Below are positions 8,169 to 15,601 of a DNA stretch of 64,000 nt, in pieces. A model generated the notes under the pieces. The model saw only the letters and a list, made by a program, of their open reading frames with translations, was not told where the DNA came from and did not search any database. Made by a program: the position numbers and the translations under genes. The stretch spans positions 263,821-327,820 of the forward strand of contig JAMCSD010000006.1 of assembly GCA_023380755.1 (NCBI GenBank), written 5' to 3'. The stretch is from Patescibacteria group bacterium. GTDB lineage: Bacteria; Patescibacteria; Microgenomatia; UBA12405. The first letter of the stretch is position 1. Every line of letters begins with the position of its first letter.

Positions 8169-8174
8169 TATACT
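8169..8174 (+). promoter_or_regulatory. -10 box TATACT of ftsK
   Basis: TATACT ends 6 bases before the ATG at 8181, predicting a leaderless mRNA. Confidence 0.6.
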
Positions 8175-8180
8175 GTATTC

Positions 8181-10292
8181 ATGCCCAAGCGTGGCCGAAA
8201 AAGGCGGAAAGGGATTCTGCCCCATTTTAATCTGAAAGCTGAAACCATCCAATCAATTATTTTCGTTGGTTTGGTCATTTTGTCACTCCTATCTATCTTC
8301 TCCTTTTTGCAGCGTGGAGAGGTTCCCACCCAACTTAACCTGATTTTGGTTGAATATTTTGGCTTAGGTTCGGTCCTGATTCCTTTTTCACTGCTCCTCT
8401 TTGCCTTTTTGTTTTCCCGCCTCAAGTCTCCTCTTAAAGAGCCCAACGTCCTTTTTGGCTTCTTGATCATGTTTATCTCTCTGGTTAGTTTACTGCGCCA
8501 GGGAAAATTTGGCCAATTCTTTTGGGAACAAATGGATTTTTTATTTACTGCCATCCCCACCGCTTTAATATATGCCGCCTCCTTCATTATCGGCTTTGTG
8601 ATCCTGTTTAACACCTCCATTGCTTCGGTGGTTAAGTTTTTCATCTCTATCGGCCAAACCGTATATAAATACACCTTTGGCAGCCAGGGTCAGTCTAAAG
8701 ATAAGAAATCCAAAAATGCCGAGGAAACGATTTACATCCAAACCCCGGATGATGCTAAAAAAGAAGACAAAAAAGTCGTCCAGCCAACGCTGCCGGTGGC
8801 TCCGGCTATAAATGCTACCACCCCCCATTCGCCCAAGACCCTCAATACTTCGGCTGTCCAGGCTTGGAAATACCCCCCTCTTTCCATTTTTGACGATGCC
8901 TCCGGCACAAAAGCCGATCGGGGTGATGTCCGTAAGAATGCCCAAATTATTGAGCAAACCCTTGATTCCTTTGGCATTACTGCCCGGGTGGTGGAAGTCA
9001 ATAATAGCCCTTCGGTTACCCAATACGCTTTGGAAGTAGCGCTGGGGACTAAATTAGCCAAGATTATCAACTTAGGCAACGACCTGGCTATGGCTTTGGC
9101 TGCTCCCGGTGGTCAGATTCGCGTTGAAGCACCTATTCCCGGGCGGTCTTTAGTAGGTATCGAAGTCCCCAACCGTTCTTTGGAAGTAGTTCCCATCCGC
9201 AAGATCATGGAATCAGAAGTCATGAAAGAAGCCAAATCTAAAATAACCGTTCCGCTAGGACTAGATGTTGGCGGGAAACCCAAAGTAGCTAATATTGCCA
9301 AAATGCCCCACGTTTTGATTGCCGGCCAAACCGGTTCCGGTAAATCGGTCTGTGTTAATTCCTGGATTGCCAGCTTATTATTTAGAGCCTCTCCCGAAGA
9401 AGTCCGCTTGATTATGGTTGATCCGAAACGGGTGGAACTGACCCCCTATAATGGCATTCCTCATCTCTTAAGCCCTGTCATAGTCGAGCCGGAAAAAGTA
9501 GTCTCCGCCCTCAAGTGGGCCGTTTCCGAAATGGAGCACCGTTATAAAATCTTGGCTGAAGTTGGCGCTAAAAATATTGAAGGTTATAACGACCTTTCTG
9601 GTTTTCAAAGTTTACCCTATATCATTATCTTTATTGACGAGTTAGCCGATATTATGCTCTATAACCCTGCCGAAGTCGAAGATAATATTTGTCGTTTGGC
9701 GCAAATGGCCCGGGCTGTCGGTATCCATTTGGTCTTAGCCACCCAACGGCCGTCGGTGGACATCATCACCGGTTTAATCAAGGCCAATATCCCGGCCCGC
9801 ATTGCTTTTGCGGTTTCCTCGATGACCGATTCCCGGGTCATATTGGATTCTCCTGGTGCCGAAAAACTGTTAGGCAGGGGGGACATGCTTTACATTCCTC
9901 CCGAACTAGCCAAGCCGGTCCGTATCCAGGGCTGTTTTATCAAGGATCAAGAAATCAACAAATTAATCGAATTCCTAAAAGCTCAACAAACCACCGAATA
10001 TAATGACCAGATCACCAGCCAGCCGGTAGCCTCACCCAATGCCATGAGTAAAAACACCGTTTCGGTTGGCGGCGAAGAACATGACGTTGTTTTTGACCAA
10101 GCGGTCAAACTTGTCCGTGACACCGGCAAGGCTTCGGCATCCCTTTTGCAACGGCGTTTAAAATTAGGTTACGCCCGGGCTGCTCGGGTTTTAGATGAAA
10201 TGGAACAAGCTGGTCTGATTGGTCCCGCCAACGGTGCCAAGCCGCGGGAAATTCTGATGCCTCACGCCACTCCTACTGAGGGTGAGGATTAG
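8181..10292 (+). CDS. ftsK: DNA translocase FtsK/SpoIIIE
   Basis: FtsK pumps DNA at the division septum so that chromosomes clear it. The 703-residue protein has a basic start, about four membrane segments within residues 28-165, a short Lys/Thr/Pro linker, the beta domain (IEQTLDSFGITARVVEVN), the alpha RecA-like motor with Walker A GQTGSGKS (about 383-390) and Walker B IIIFIDELAD (about 478-487), ATQRPSVDIITGLIKANIPA, and a gamma winged-helix DNA-reading domain at the end (LQRRLKLGYARAARVLDEME). The linker is much shorter than in E. coli. RodZ-like and DUF948/YtxH-like envelope genes follow. Confidence 0.96.
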   Translation: MPKRGRKRRKGILPHFNLKAETIQSIIFVGLVILSLLSIFSFLQRGEVPTQLNLILVEYFGLGSVLIPFSLLLFAFLFSRLKSPLKEPNVLFGFLIMFISLVSLLRQGKFGQFFWEQMDFLFTAIPTALIYAASFIIGFVILFNTSIASVVKFFISIGQTVYKYTFGSQGQSKDKKSKNAEETIYIQTPDDAKKEDKKVVQPTLPVAPAINATTPHSPKTLNTSAVQAWKYPPLSIFDDASGTKADRGDVRKNAQIIEQTLDSFGITARVVEVNNSPSVTQYALEVALGTKLAKIINLGNDLAMALAAPGGQIRVEAPIPGRSLVGIEVPNRSLEVVPIRKIMESEVMKEAKSKITVPLGLDVGGKPKVANIAKMPHVLIAGQTGSGKSVCVNSWIASLLFRASPEEVRLIMVDPKRVELTPYNGIPHLLSPVIVEPEKVVSALKWAVSEMEHRYKILAEVGAKNIEGYNDLSGFQSLPYIIIFIDELADIMLYNPAEVEDNICRLAQMARAVGIHLVLATQRPSVDIITGLIKANIPARIAFAVSSMTDSRVILDSPGAEKLLGRGDMLYIPPELAKPVRIQGCFIKDQEINKLIEFLKAQQTTEYNDQITSQPVASPNAMSKNTVSVGGEEHDVVFDQAVKLVRDTGKASASLLQRRLKLGYARAARVLDEMEQAGLIGPANGAKPREILMPHATPTEGED

Positions 10293-10300
10293 TATCCACT

Positions 10301-10906
10301 ATGACTAAAGTTGCCACCCTCTTAAAGACGGTCCGCGAAGAAAAAGGTTATGAATTAGCCGAAATATCCAAGAAAATAAAAATCCCTGTCAAATATTTAT
10401 ATGCTTTTGAGGAGGGTGATACCAGTTGCTATCCTAATGAACCTTATTGCTCACTGTCGGTGAAAGACTATGCTGATTTTTTAGGTCTCAACGGTCAGGA
10501 GATCCTTCGCCTTTTTCGCCGGGATTATATCCAAAAGAATAATGACCACAACGCCGTCATTGCCTCCTCGGGCATCACCCCCAAAACGACCTTCGGTGTT
10601 GCCATGGTTGTTTTGGTGGCTTTCTTTGTTATTTACCTCTTCAACGAATATCTGCGTTTTACCCAACCGCCACTTCTTCAGGTTGATTGGCCCCGGATTA
10701 TCACCGGCGATTCGGTCGAGATTGATGGCAAAACTAATCCCGATGCCACTGTTCGCGTTAATCAGGATTTAGTTATTGTTAATGCCGATGGGACTTTTTC
10801 TAAAAAGGTCAGTCTTAAAGATGGCAATAAAATTATTGTCGAGTCCAAATCGCCCAGTGGTAAGACGACAGTTGAAGAAAAAACTCTCAACCCTACCATT
10901 AATTAG
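10301..10906 (+). CDS. RodZ-like helix-turn-helix membrane protein
   Basis: This 201-residue protein has an N-terminal helix-turn-helix of the RodZ type (VREEKGYELAEISKKIKIPV, about residues 10-75), one membrane segment (about 94-113) and an outside Ig-like domain (VEIDGKTNPDATVRVN, NADGTFSKKVSLKDG), similar to the glucodextranase-B-like domain often fused to this HTH. In other bacteria RodZ links MreB-type cytoskeleton to wall synthesis; mreB is not in this window. TAGTAT (10290-10295) ends 5 bases before the ATG. It follows ftsK by 8 bases, so it may belong to the same division/envelope transcript. Confidence 0.8.
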   Translation: MTKVATLLKTVREEKGYELAEISKKIKIPVKYLYAFEEGDTSCYPNEPYCSLSVKDYADFLGLNGQEILRLFRRDYIQKNNDHNAVIASSGITPKTTFGVAMVVLVAFFVIYLFNEYLRFTQPPLLQVDWPRIITGDSVEIDGKTNPDATVRVNQDLVIVNADGTFSKKVSLKDGNKIIVESKSPSGKTTVEEKTLNPTIN

Positions 10907-10908
10907 TG

Positions 10909-10914
10909 TATACT
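10909..10914 (+). promoter_or_regulatory. -10 box TATACT of the DUF948-like gene
   Basis: TATACT ends 6 bases before the ATG at 10921; predicted leaderless start. Confidence 0.55.
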
Positions 10915-10920
10915 TAATCC

Positions 10921-11193
10921 ATGGATGTCTATCAGGTAATTATTGCCGTTTGTTTAAGCGTTATTTCCGCCACTATCGTGGTTATCGGCGTCACCCTAGT
11001 CTGGGTTTTAGCTGAAGTTAAAAATAGTCTCAAAAAGGTTAACGGCATTCTGGACACCACTCACCACATTACTAACTCTATCGCTGAGCCGGTTTCTTCT
11101 TTCTCGGAATTTTTAATGGGTTTCCGAAACGGTTTTTCCATCTTTAACAAAGTTTTTGGTTCTAAGAAAGCCACCGATGACTCCACCGAATAA
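10921..11193 (+). CDS. DUF948-like membrane protein
   Basis: The 90-residue product has one membrane segment (about residues 6-29) followed by an amphipathic region (VKNSLKKVNGILDTTHHITN), the usual layout of small DUF948 proteins. The following gene is YtxH-like; the same pair (ytxG-ytxH) is common in other bacteria. Function is unknown; an envelope or stress role is usually suggested. Confidence 0.65.
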   Translation: MDVYQVIIAVCLSVISATIVVIGVTLVWVLAEVKNSLKKVNGILDTTHHITNSIAEPVSSFSEFLMGFRNGFSIFNKVFGSKKATDDSTE

Positions 11194-11458
11194 CGAATCA
11201 TCTTCAGATACTTCTGGCAGTTTTTTAATGGGATTGGTTTTTGGCGCTGTGATTGCCGCGATAGCGGCCATTGTCATCTATCGGCGTCGGGACACCCAAA
11301 TTGTCCAAGAATTAAAGAAAAAACTAAATAGTTACTTTACCCTGTCTGCTACTCCGGAGCCCAAAGTCTCCCGTCGAGTCCGTCGGGTAAAAAAGAAATC
11401 AGCCGCTGCTCGCTCTCCCAGCCATTTCTTCAAAAAAACCGCTGAACATATAGTATAA
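11177..11458 (+). CDS. YtxH-like glycine-zipper membrane protein
   Basis: The 93-residue product has a Gly/Ala-rich membrane helix (GSFLMGLVFGAVIAAIAAIV, about residues 14-33) followed by basic residues, a short amphipathic helix and a very basic Lys/Arg-rich tail (SRRVRRVKKKSAAARS). This fits YtxH-like proteins. The start ATG at 11177 lies inside the end of the previous gene (17-base overlap), which suggests coupled translation. The basic tail could bind nucleic acid or membrane phospholipid; this is a guess. Confidence 0.65.
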   Translation: MTPPNNESSSDTSGSFLMGLVFGAVIAAIAAIVIYRRRDTQIVQELKKKLNSYFTLSATPEPKVSRRVRRVKKKSAAARSPSHFFKKTAEHIV

Positions 11459-11459
11459 T
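11454..11459 (+). promoter_or_regulatory. -10 box TATAAT of the NUDIX gene
   Basis: TATAAT, inside the last codons of the preceding gene, ends 6 bases before the ATG at 11466; predicted leaderless start. Confidence 0.6.
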
Positions 11460-11465
11460 CTAGAC

Positions 11466-11918
11466 ATGAACGAAACCTATTATTACCGGGATAATACCAT
11501 TTTTTCTGCTGGTGGTCTTTTAGTCGATGAGGATAAGAAAAAAGTTTATCTCCTTTTTAAGGAAGCCACCAAAGAATGGTTGCTTCCCAAAGGTCGTCAA
11601 ATGCCGGGTGAAACCCTCGAAGCCACTGCCCAACGCGAAGTTTTTGAAGAAACCGGTTACCAAAACCAGGTCAGAGAACTAATGGCTGTCCAGATTAGAC
11701 CAGATGTTCACGATCCCCAAAAAAAGAAAGCTGTCTTTTGGTTTTACTGTTCCCTCCTCAACCATGATCAACAGTTAAACACTCAGGATGTCGGTGAAAA
11801 CTTTTCCGGCCGGTGGTGTGACGAGTCAGAAGCTGTCGGTCTCGTGACCTTTGATGATGACCGGGAGTTTGTCCGCCAGGTCTTCCGCCGAGTTAATTTA
11901 GTGGCTCAGTCATCTTAA
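11466..11918 (+). CDS. NUDIX hydrolase
   Basis: This 150-residue protein carries a complete Nudix box, beginning GRQMPGE (about residue 43) and ending REVFEETGY (about 65), matching G-x5-E-x7-REU-x-EE-x-G-U. It should hydrolyse a nucleoside diphosphate linked to another group; the substrate cannot be read from sequence. It is convergent with the minus-strand kinase cassette and overlaps its last gene by 4 bases. Whether it belongs functionally with that cassette is open, although NDK-like, nucleotidyltransferase and NUDIX genes side by side suggest a nucleotide theme. Confidence 0.9.
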   Translation: MNETYYYRDNTIFSAGGLLVDEDKKKVYLLFKEATKEWLLPKGRQMPGETLEATAQREVFEETGYQNQVRELMAVQIRPDVHDPQKKKAVFWFYCSLLNHDQQLNTQDVGENFSGRWCDESEAVGLVTFDDDREFVRQVFRRVNLVAQSS

Positions 11919-12862
11919 AAAAGACCCCCCCAGCTTTTTGCCTCCAGTATTTTCTGGTAAGCCGCGACTACGTCGATATTGGGATATAATTTTTGTTTCT
12001 GAAGACTCAATAATCTGGCTTTAAAAGTTTCTATATTAAGTTTCACGCCATATCCGGATAAAAAAGCTTCCCAGAAAGCCGGGCTATATCCTTCACCTTT
12101 TAAACCCCTAAAAAAACCTACCAAATCATCCACCGAATCTCCCACCGAAGCGTTTTCCATATCCACTAAGCCGCTGATCCGCCAGCCATGGCTACTTTTT
12201 TCGGCAAAAAAATGTCGGGGGTGGCAATCCCCATGTATAAAAGATACCTGCTGATATTCTTCGGCCATTTGTCCTCTCTGTTCGTCTAAAAATCTCTTCA
12301 CCGTCTCTTGGGCTAAGGTATTTCCCGCTAACTCCTTTTCCATTAAGCCGTCAGTAGTCTCTAATCTCCCTTCAAGCGACCAGCCGCGGTGGTGCCAAAC
12401 AATATTTTGATTCGGAAGATATCTACCCTGAATAAACCCTAAGCGCTGGGGAGCCGGGCGTTTGTGTACCGCCCGTAAATAGGTGCCGGCTTCGGTTAGT
12501 AAGCCCAACGTTTCCTGGTAAGAACATTTTTTTAGCCAGTCAGTCAAATTCTGCCCTGAAGCCCGGTGGAGGAGTAAATATGGCTGGCCGATCTCATTAT
12601 CCTCTGAATAATCTGCTTTTAGGACCAATGGCTCGCCCAATTGCTGTTGATTAAGCCAGCCGTAAGCGGTATTTTCTCGGTCCACCACGGTGGCTAATTT
12701 AGTCCCCGTTCTCGGATACCAGTCCTTAGTGTATAACTTTAAAAAACCATCAATGGCGGAACTGATCTGGTAAAGATGATTGTGGGTATTAATCAAATCC
12801 ACCCTAGTTACCGGTAGATTGGTCGTTCGCTGAAATTCGGCTTCGACCGCATTTCTGTTCAT
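11915..12862 (-). CDS. APH-like small-molecule kinase
   Basis: This 315-residue protein belongs to the aminoglycoside phosphotransferase/choline-kinase fold. FLKLYTKDW (about residue 40) supplies a possible ATP lysine, YLLLHRASGQNLTDWL the hinge, HGDCHPRHFF (from H210) the catalytic loop with D212, and ISGLVDMENASVGD the metal-binding aspartate. The usual asparagine of HGDxHxxN is replaced by His. The substrate is unknown; resistance should not be assumed. It is the last gene of a minus-strand cassette, 3 bases after the NDK-like gene, and has no Shine-Dalgarno sequence. Confidence 0.8.
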   Translation of the reverse strand: MNRNAVEAEFQRTTNLPVTRVDLINTHNHLYQISSAIDGFLKLYTKDWYPRTGTKLATVVDRENTAYGWLNQQQLGEPLVLKADYSEDNEIGQPYLLLHRASGQNLTDWLKKCSYQETLGLLTEAGTYLRAVHKRPAPQRLGFIQGRYLPNQNIVWHHRGWSLEGRLETTDGLMEKELAGNTLAQETVKRFLDEQRGQMAEEYQQVSFIHGDCHPRHFFAEKSSHGWRISGLVDMENASVGDSVDDLVGFFRGLKGEGYSPAFWEAFLSGYGVKLNIETFKARLLSLQKQKLYPNIDVVAAYQKILEAKSWGGLF

Positions 12863-12865
12863 AAA

Positions 12866-13378
12866 CTATTGACACAAATAACCTACGGCACAAAAATGGC
12901 AACAATTTGGGTTGACTCGATGGACAATGTCTTTACAGATTGCCGTTGCTTCTCGGGCATTAACTGAACAATGGACAAAATTCTTCCATCTCGCTAACGG
13001 GATTTCGGCATTCTGGCTTTGGTGTAATTGGGCCAACTCCCCCCGCAAGCCGCTCGGTGGTGCCCCCCGACCCTTCAGCGCTTTGATCACCTCATAGATA
13101 TTTTGATCTCCGTAAAGATAATAATGGAGAGTTGGCGCCGAAGTTAAATGCTGAAAGAATTCCGCCGGGGCCGAACTGTAAATCTGTGATAACTTTTCCT
13201 GAAAGTTAGGATAAAGTAGCTTAAGTTGGCCCGGTGACATCACGATTTGTTCTTGGCACAGAATTTCCCAATCATTATCTTGGGCAAATTCAACCACCCG
13301 GCGTTGGATAATATCCGAAAAAGCTAACCCTTCGGGCTTTACCATAAAATGGCAGGGATATTTTTGTCTTTCAGGCAT
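12866..13378 (-). CDS. Divergent nucleoside-diphosphate-kinase-like protein
   Basis: The 170-residue product follows the NDK fold: MVKPEG near the start (family IKPDG), FFQHLTSAPTLHYYLYGDQN in the middle, SGLRGEL (family GTIRGD) and NFVHCSVNAREA (family NxxHGSDSxESA). The phosphate-accepting His and the Lys, Arg and Asn of the active site appear kept, but GSD is CSV and the Kpn-loop region is altered. A Cys-rich tail (NPNCCHFCAVGYLC) is unusual and could bind metal. It starts inside the end of the upstream fusion gene (8-base overlap). It may phosphorylate an unusual nucleotide or serve a non-housekeeping role. Confidence 0.75.
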   Translation of the reverse strand: MPERQKYPCHFMVKPEGLAFSDIIQRRVVEFAQDNDWEILCQEQIVMSPGQLKLLYPNFQEKLSQIYSSAPAEFFQHLTSAPTLHYYLYGDQNIYEVIKALKGRGAPPSGLRGELAQLHQSQNAEIPLARWKNFVHCSVNAREATAICKDIVHRVNPNCCHFCAVGYLCQ

Positions 13379-15488
13379 GGGCTAAAGGTGAATGAAGTAA
13401 ATTTACGAATTGACCGTTCCGGGGCGTGCCAAAAGAAACTGCTAAGGCATAAGCCAACCATAAATGCTTCGTGTCGTAGTCCAATATATTCCGGCTTAAA
13501 GTGGCACAGACCGCTAAAGCTGATCTTAAAATCATCTCCCAATTTTTGCTGGAATAACCCCGTTTTTGTGCTTCCCTTAAAGTGGTATTTAAAATTCCCA
13601 ACTTAATCTCCAGGATTGCCTTTTTAACTGGATTCAGCTGGTAATTGTGGTTAATATATAACTTTCCGTTATGAACTCGGCAGCTAACTTTGACCGGCAG
13701 AGGACTAATTCGGTTTGATAACAATACATCAACGAAAATATCGTGGTAAATCGATTTGGCGGCATCTAGAAGGGGGCAGTGGATACCGGCATACTCGTAA
13801 TCGATATTCAGATAATCGGTAAAATCAGGCTTGACCAGCACGTTACCCCCATGGCCATCTCCCAAGCCGTAAACCTTAAGCCCCTTATCTAGTAATTTTG
13901 GACTCAAATAATACTTACTATTATTGATTACCTGGGCTAAAGGCTTACAATGTTGGCCATTAACCACTGTCTCCATTTGCAGGATTTTTCCAAAATCATA
14001 CCTTTTATCGTGAATCTGCACTATTTTATTGTCGTAATATTCATTCCAGCGCCCTCCGGTGACTCGGTCGTAGAACAGGGAATGAACGTTCTCTTTGGTT
14101 GTATCTCGATTCTTAACCTCATCCATCGAAGCTAAGTTACTAGCCAAAATTTCCTCACTTTTCTTTAGCTCTAACGTCAAATATTTTTCGGCTAATTCGG
14201 GATTTAAATCAGATAATAGATAGGAAACCATTGGCCTGCCTTCAAACCACGGAAAAATGGCTACCCGGTAATCTCGGTCGATATAAATCGCTTTTTGGGT
14301 ATGGCTAAAGATTTTGTTCATCAGACCAGAGCTCATTGCCTCGTAAAAGATGTTTTGTTTATTGCCATCTTTCAGCGTTTTAAAACAATATTGTCGGCCC
14401 TTTTTGTCCCCGCAAACTCCGGCCCGTGAATTAATGCTAAAAATATCATCCTTAAAAAAGGAAAAATATTTTAAGCCGCTGCCGGTGCTCTTCCGCAATC
14501 CCCGGTCCAAAATCTTTTCGATTTCTTGGCGACTCAATGGTTTTGCGGTAAACGGCACTACTGACGTTTTCTTTTCCTGCCAATCAATTTTTTTCTTACT
14601 TAACAGCGAGGTGTCGAGTACTAAACTAAAATGCGTTGGCGCCTTTTCTGGTAAATGATCGTGAGTGAAACTATCGGCTTTGATTTTTTGAGCTAAGGCC
14701 CGCAGTTCACTCTCAAGTTTATTCTGATATTCCTGACTAAAACGATATTGCCGTACTAATAGGGAAGTCCACTGAAAATTAGGACCAGTAGCTGCCGCTC
14801 TGGTTCTTTTTATAAAATATTGCTTGAATTCTTCTTGTTTTTTCAAGTATGGGTTATCAACCACTTTATCGTTGGCATAAGCAAACTGCGCCGTCACCAA
14901 AAAGTCGGTAAATAAGCCAATCGACCACCCTCCGGGAATTCTGGCAAAATCTTTATCTAAAAAGGCATAAAAGGTATTCTGGCCAAATTTCCCTAAAGTG
15001 TTATTCAATAACAACCGATAGGTTGGGTTTTCGTCGACTGTTGATTTCCCAATATAAAATCGCCGGTCTTTGTTAACCGACAACACCCGATACCATCTTT
15101 CGGCATTTAAATCATCCAGTTTAATACTATCTAGTCCAATCAGTTTTATTGAAGTCTTAATCCCATTAACCTTTCCGCTAACCCGTAATATTTCCAGCTG
15201 GTGATTAATCAATAGGGTATTACAGTAATTCTTGATGTAATCAATGCTGCCCGTGTCAAAGCCGAAACATTCCGTCAGCTTTGATTTGGTGGCGGTCTGC
15301 AGAAACCGTTCTAGTGAACTTCTGGTCGGGAAAATAAATAAGGCATCCACGTCCCGGACCTCAGGGGTTAGCGAGTAAGCCCAACTACCTCCAAAGAATA
15401 AACCACCATTTAAATCCGATTTTTTGAGCGCTTGAATCACCGTTGCCTTAATAATCTCTTTTGAACTTACCTCTACTAGCCGATTCAT
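13371..15488 (-). CDS. Nucleotidyltransferase-kinase fusion protein, unknown function
   Basis: I do not recognise this family. The 705-residue protein starts with a nucleotidyltransferase-like domain: GGSWAYS (about residues 33-39) followed by DVD (46-48), the GS...DxD pattern of the polymerase-beta fold. A helical middle region follows (about 150-300). The second half looks like an APH-type kinase: hinge FPWFEGRPMVSYLL, catalytic-loop-like GLGDGHGGNVLV (about 540-551) and metal motif NIDYEYAG. A helical tail ends it. The start could be TTG at 15497, but the ATG at 15488 lies 10 bases after a TATAAT box and is preferred. It heads the minus-strand operon with the NDK-like and APH-like genes. 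It may modify a shared small molecule or tRNA-like substrate; this is speculation. Confidence 0.75.
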   Translation of the reverse strand: MNRLVEVSSKEIIKATVIQALKKSDLNGGLFFGGSWAYSLTPEVRDVDALFIFPTRSSLERFLQTATKSKLTECFGFDTGSIDYIKNYCNTLLINHQLEILRVSGKVNGIKTSIKLIGLDSIKLDDLNAERWYRVLSVNKDRRFYIGKSTVDENPTYRLLLNNTLGKFGQNTFYAFLDKDFARIPGGWSIGLFTDFLVTAQFAYANDKVVDNPYLKKQEEFKQYFIKRTRAAATGPNFQWTSLLVRQYRFSQEYQNKLESELRALAQKIKADSFTHDHLPEKAPTHFSLVLDTSLLSKKKIDWQEKKTSVVPFTAKPLSRQEIEKILDRGLRKSTGSGLKYFSFFKDDIFSINSRAGVCGDKKGRQYCFKTLKDGNKQNIFYEAMSSGLMNKIFSHTQKAIYIDRDYRVAIFPWFEGRPMVSYLLSDLNPELAEKYLTLELKKSEEILASNLASMDEVKNRDTTKENVHSLFYDRVTGGRWNEYYDNKIVQIHDKRYDFGKILQMETVVNGQHCKPLAQVINNSKYYLSPKLLDKGLKVYGLGDGHGGNVLVKPDFTDYLNIDYEYAGIHCPLLDAAKSIYHDIFVDVLLSNRISPLPVKVSCRVHNGKLYINHNYQLNPVKKAILEIKLGILNTTLREAQKRGYSSKNWEMILRSALAVCATLSRNILDYDTKHLWLAYALAVSFGTPRNGQFVNLLHSPLAHA

Positions 15489-15498
15489 TATGCTCAAT

Positions 15499-15541
15499 AT
15501 TATATACTATAGGCCTTATAAAATCAAGTTTATAGGCTATA
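15499..15541 (-). promoter_or_regulatory. Minus-strand promoter with imperfect inverted repeat
   Basis: On the minus strand TATAAT occupies 15504-15499, 10 bases before the ATG of the fusion gene. Upstream of it are two inverted arms, 15508-15522 and 15529-15541 (TATAGGCCTTATAAA and TTTATAGGCTATA), separated by six bases. The repeat overlaps where the -35 would lie, so it could be an operator. It sits between this operon and the divergent alaS. Confidence 0.5.
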
Positions 15542-15589
15542 TATAATATATAACAAATATGTATCATTTTCGTCAACCATATTTACTGA

Positions 15590-15595
15590 TATAAT
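15590..15595 (+). promoter_or_regulatory. -10 box TATAAT of alaS
   Basis: A perfect TATAAT ends 6 bases before the ATG at 15602; predicted leaderless start. Confidence 0.65.
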
Positions 15596-15601
15596 TTCCT
15601 C

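Noticed and set aside
11915..12862. APH-like kinase as an antibiotic-resistance gene
   Set aside because: Only the broad fold is recognisable and the catalytic loop is divergent; neighbours point to nucleotide chemistry, so a resistance label would be unfounded.
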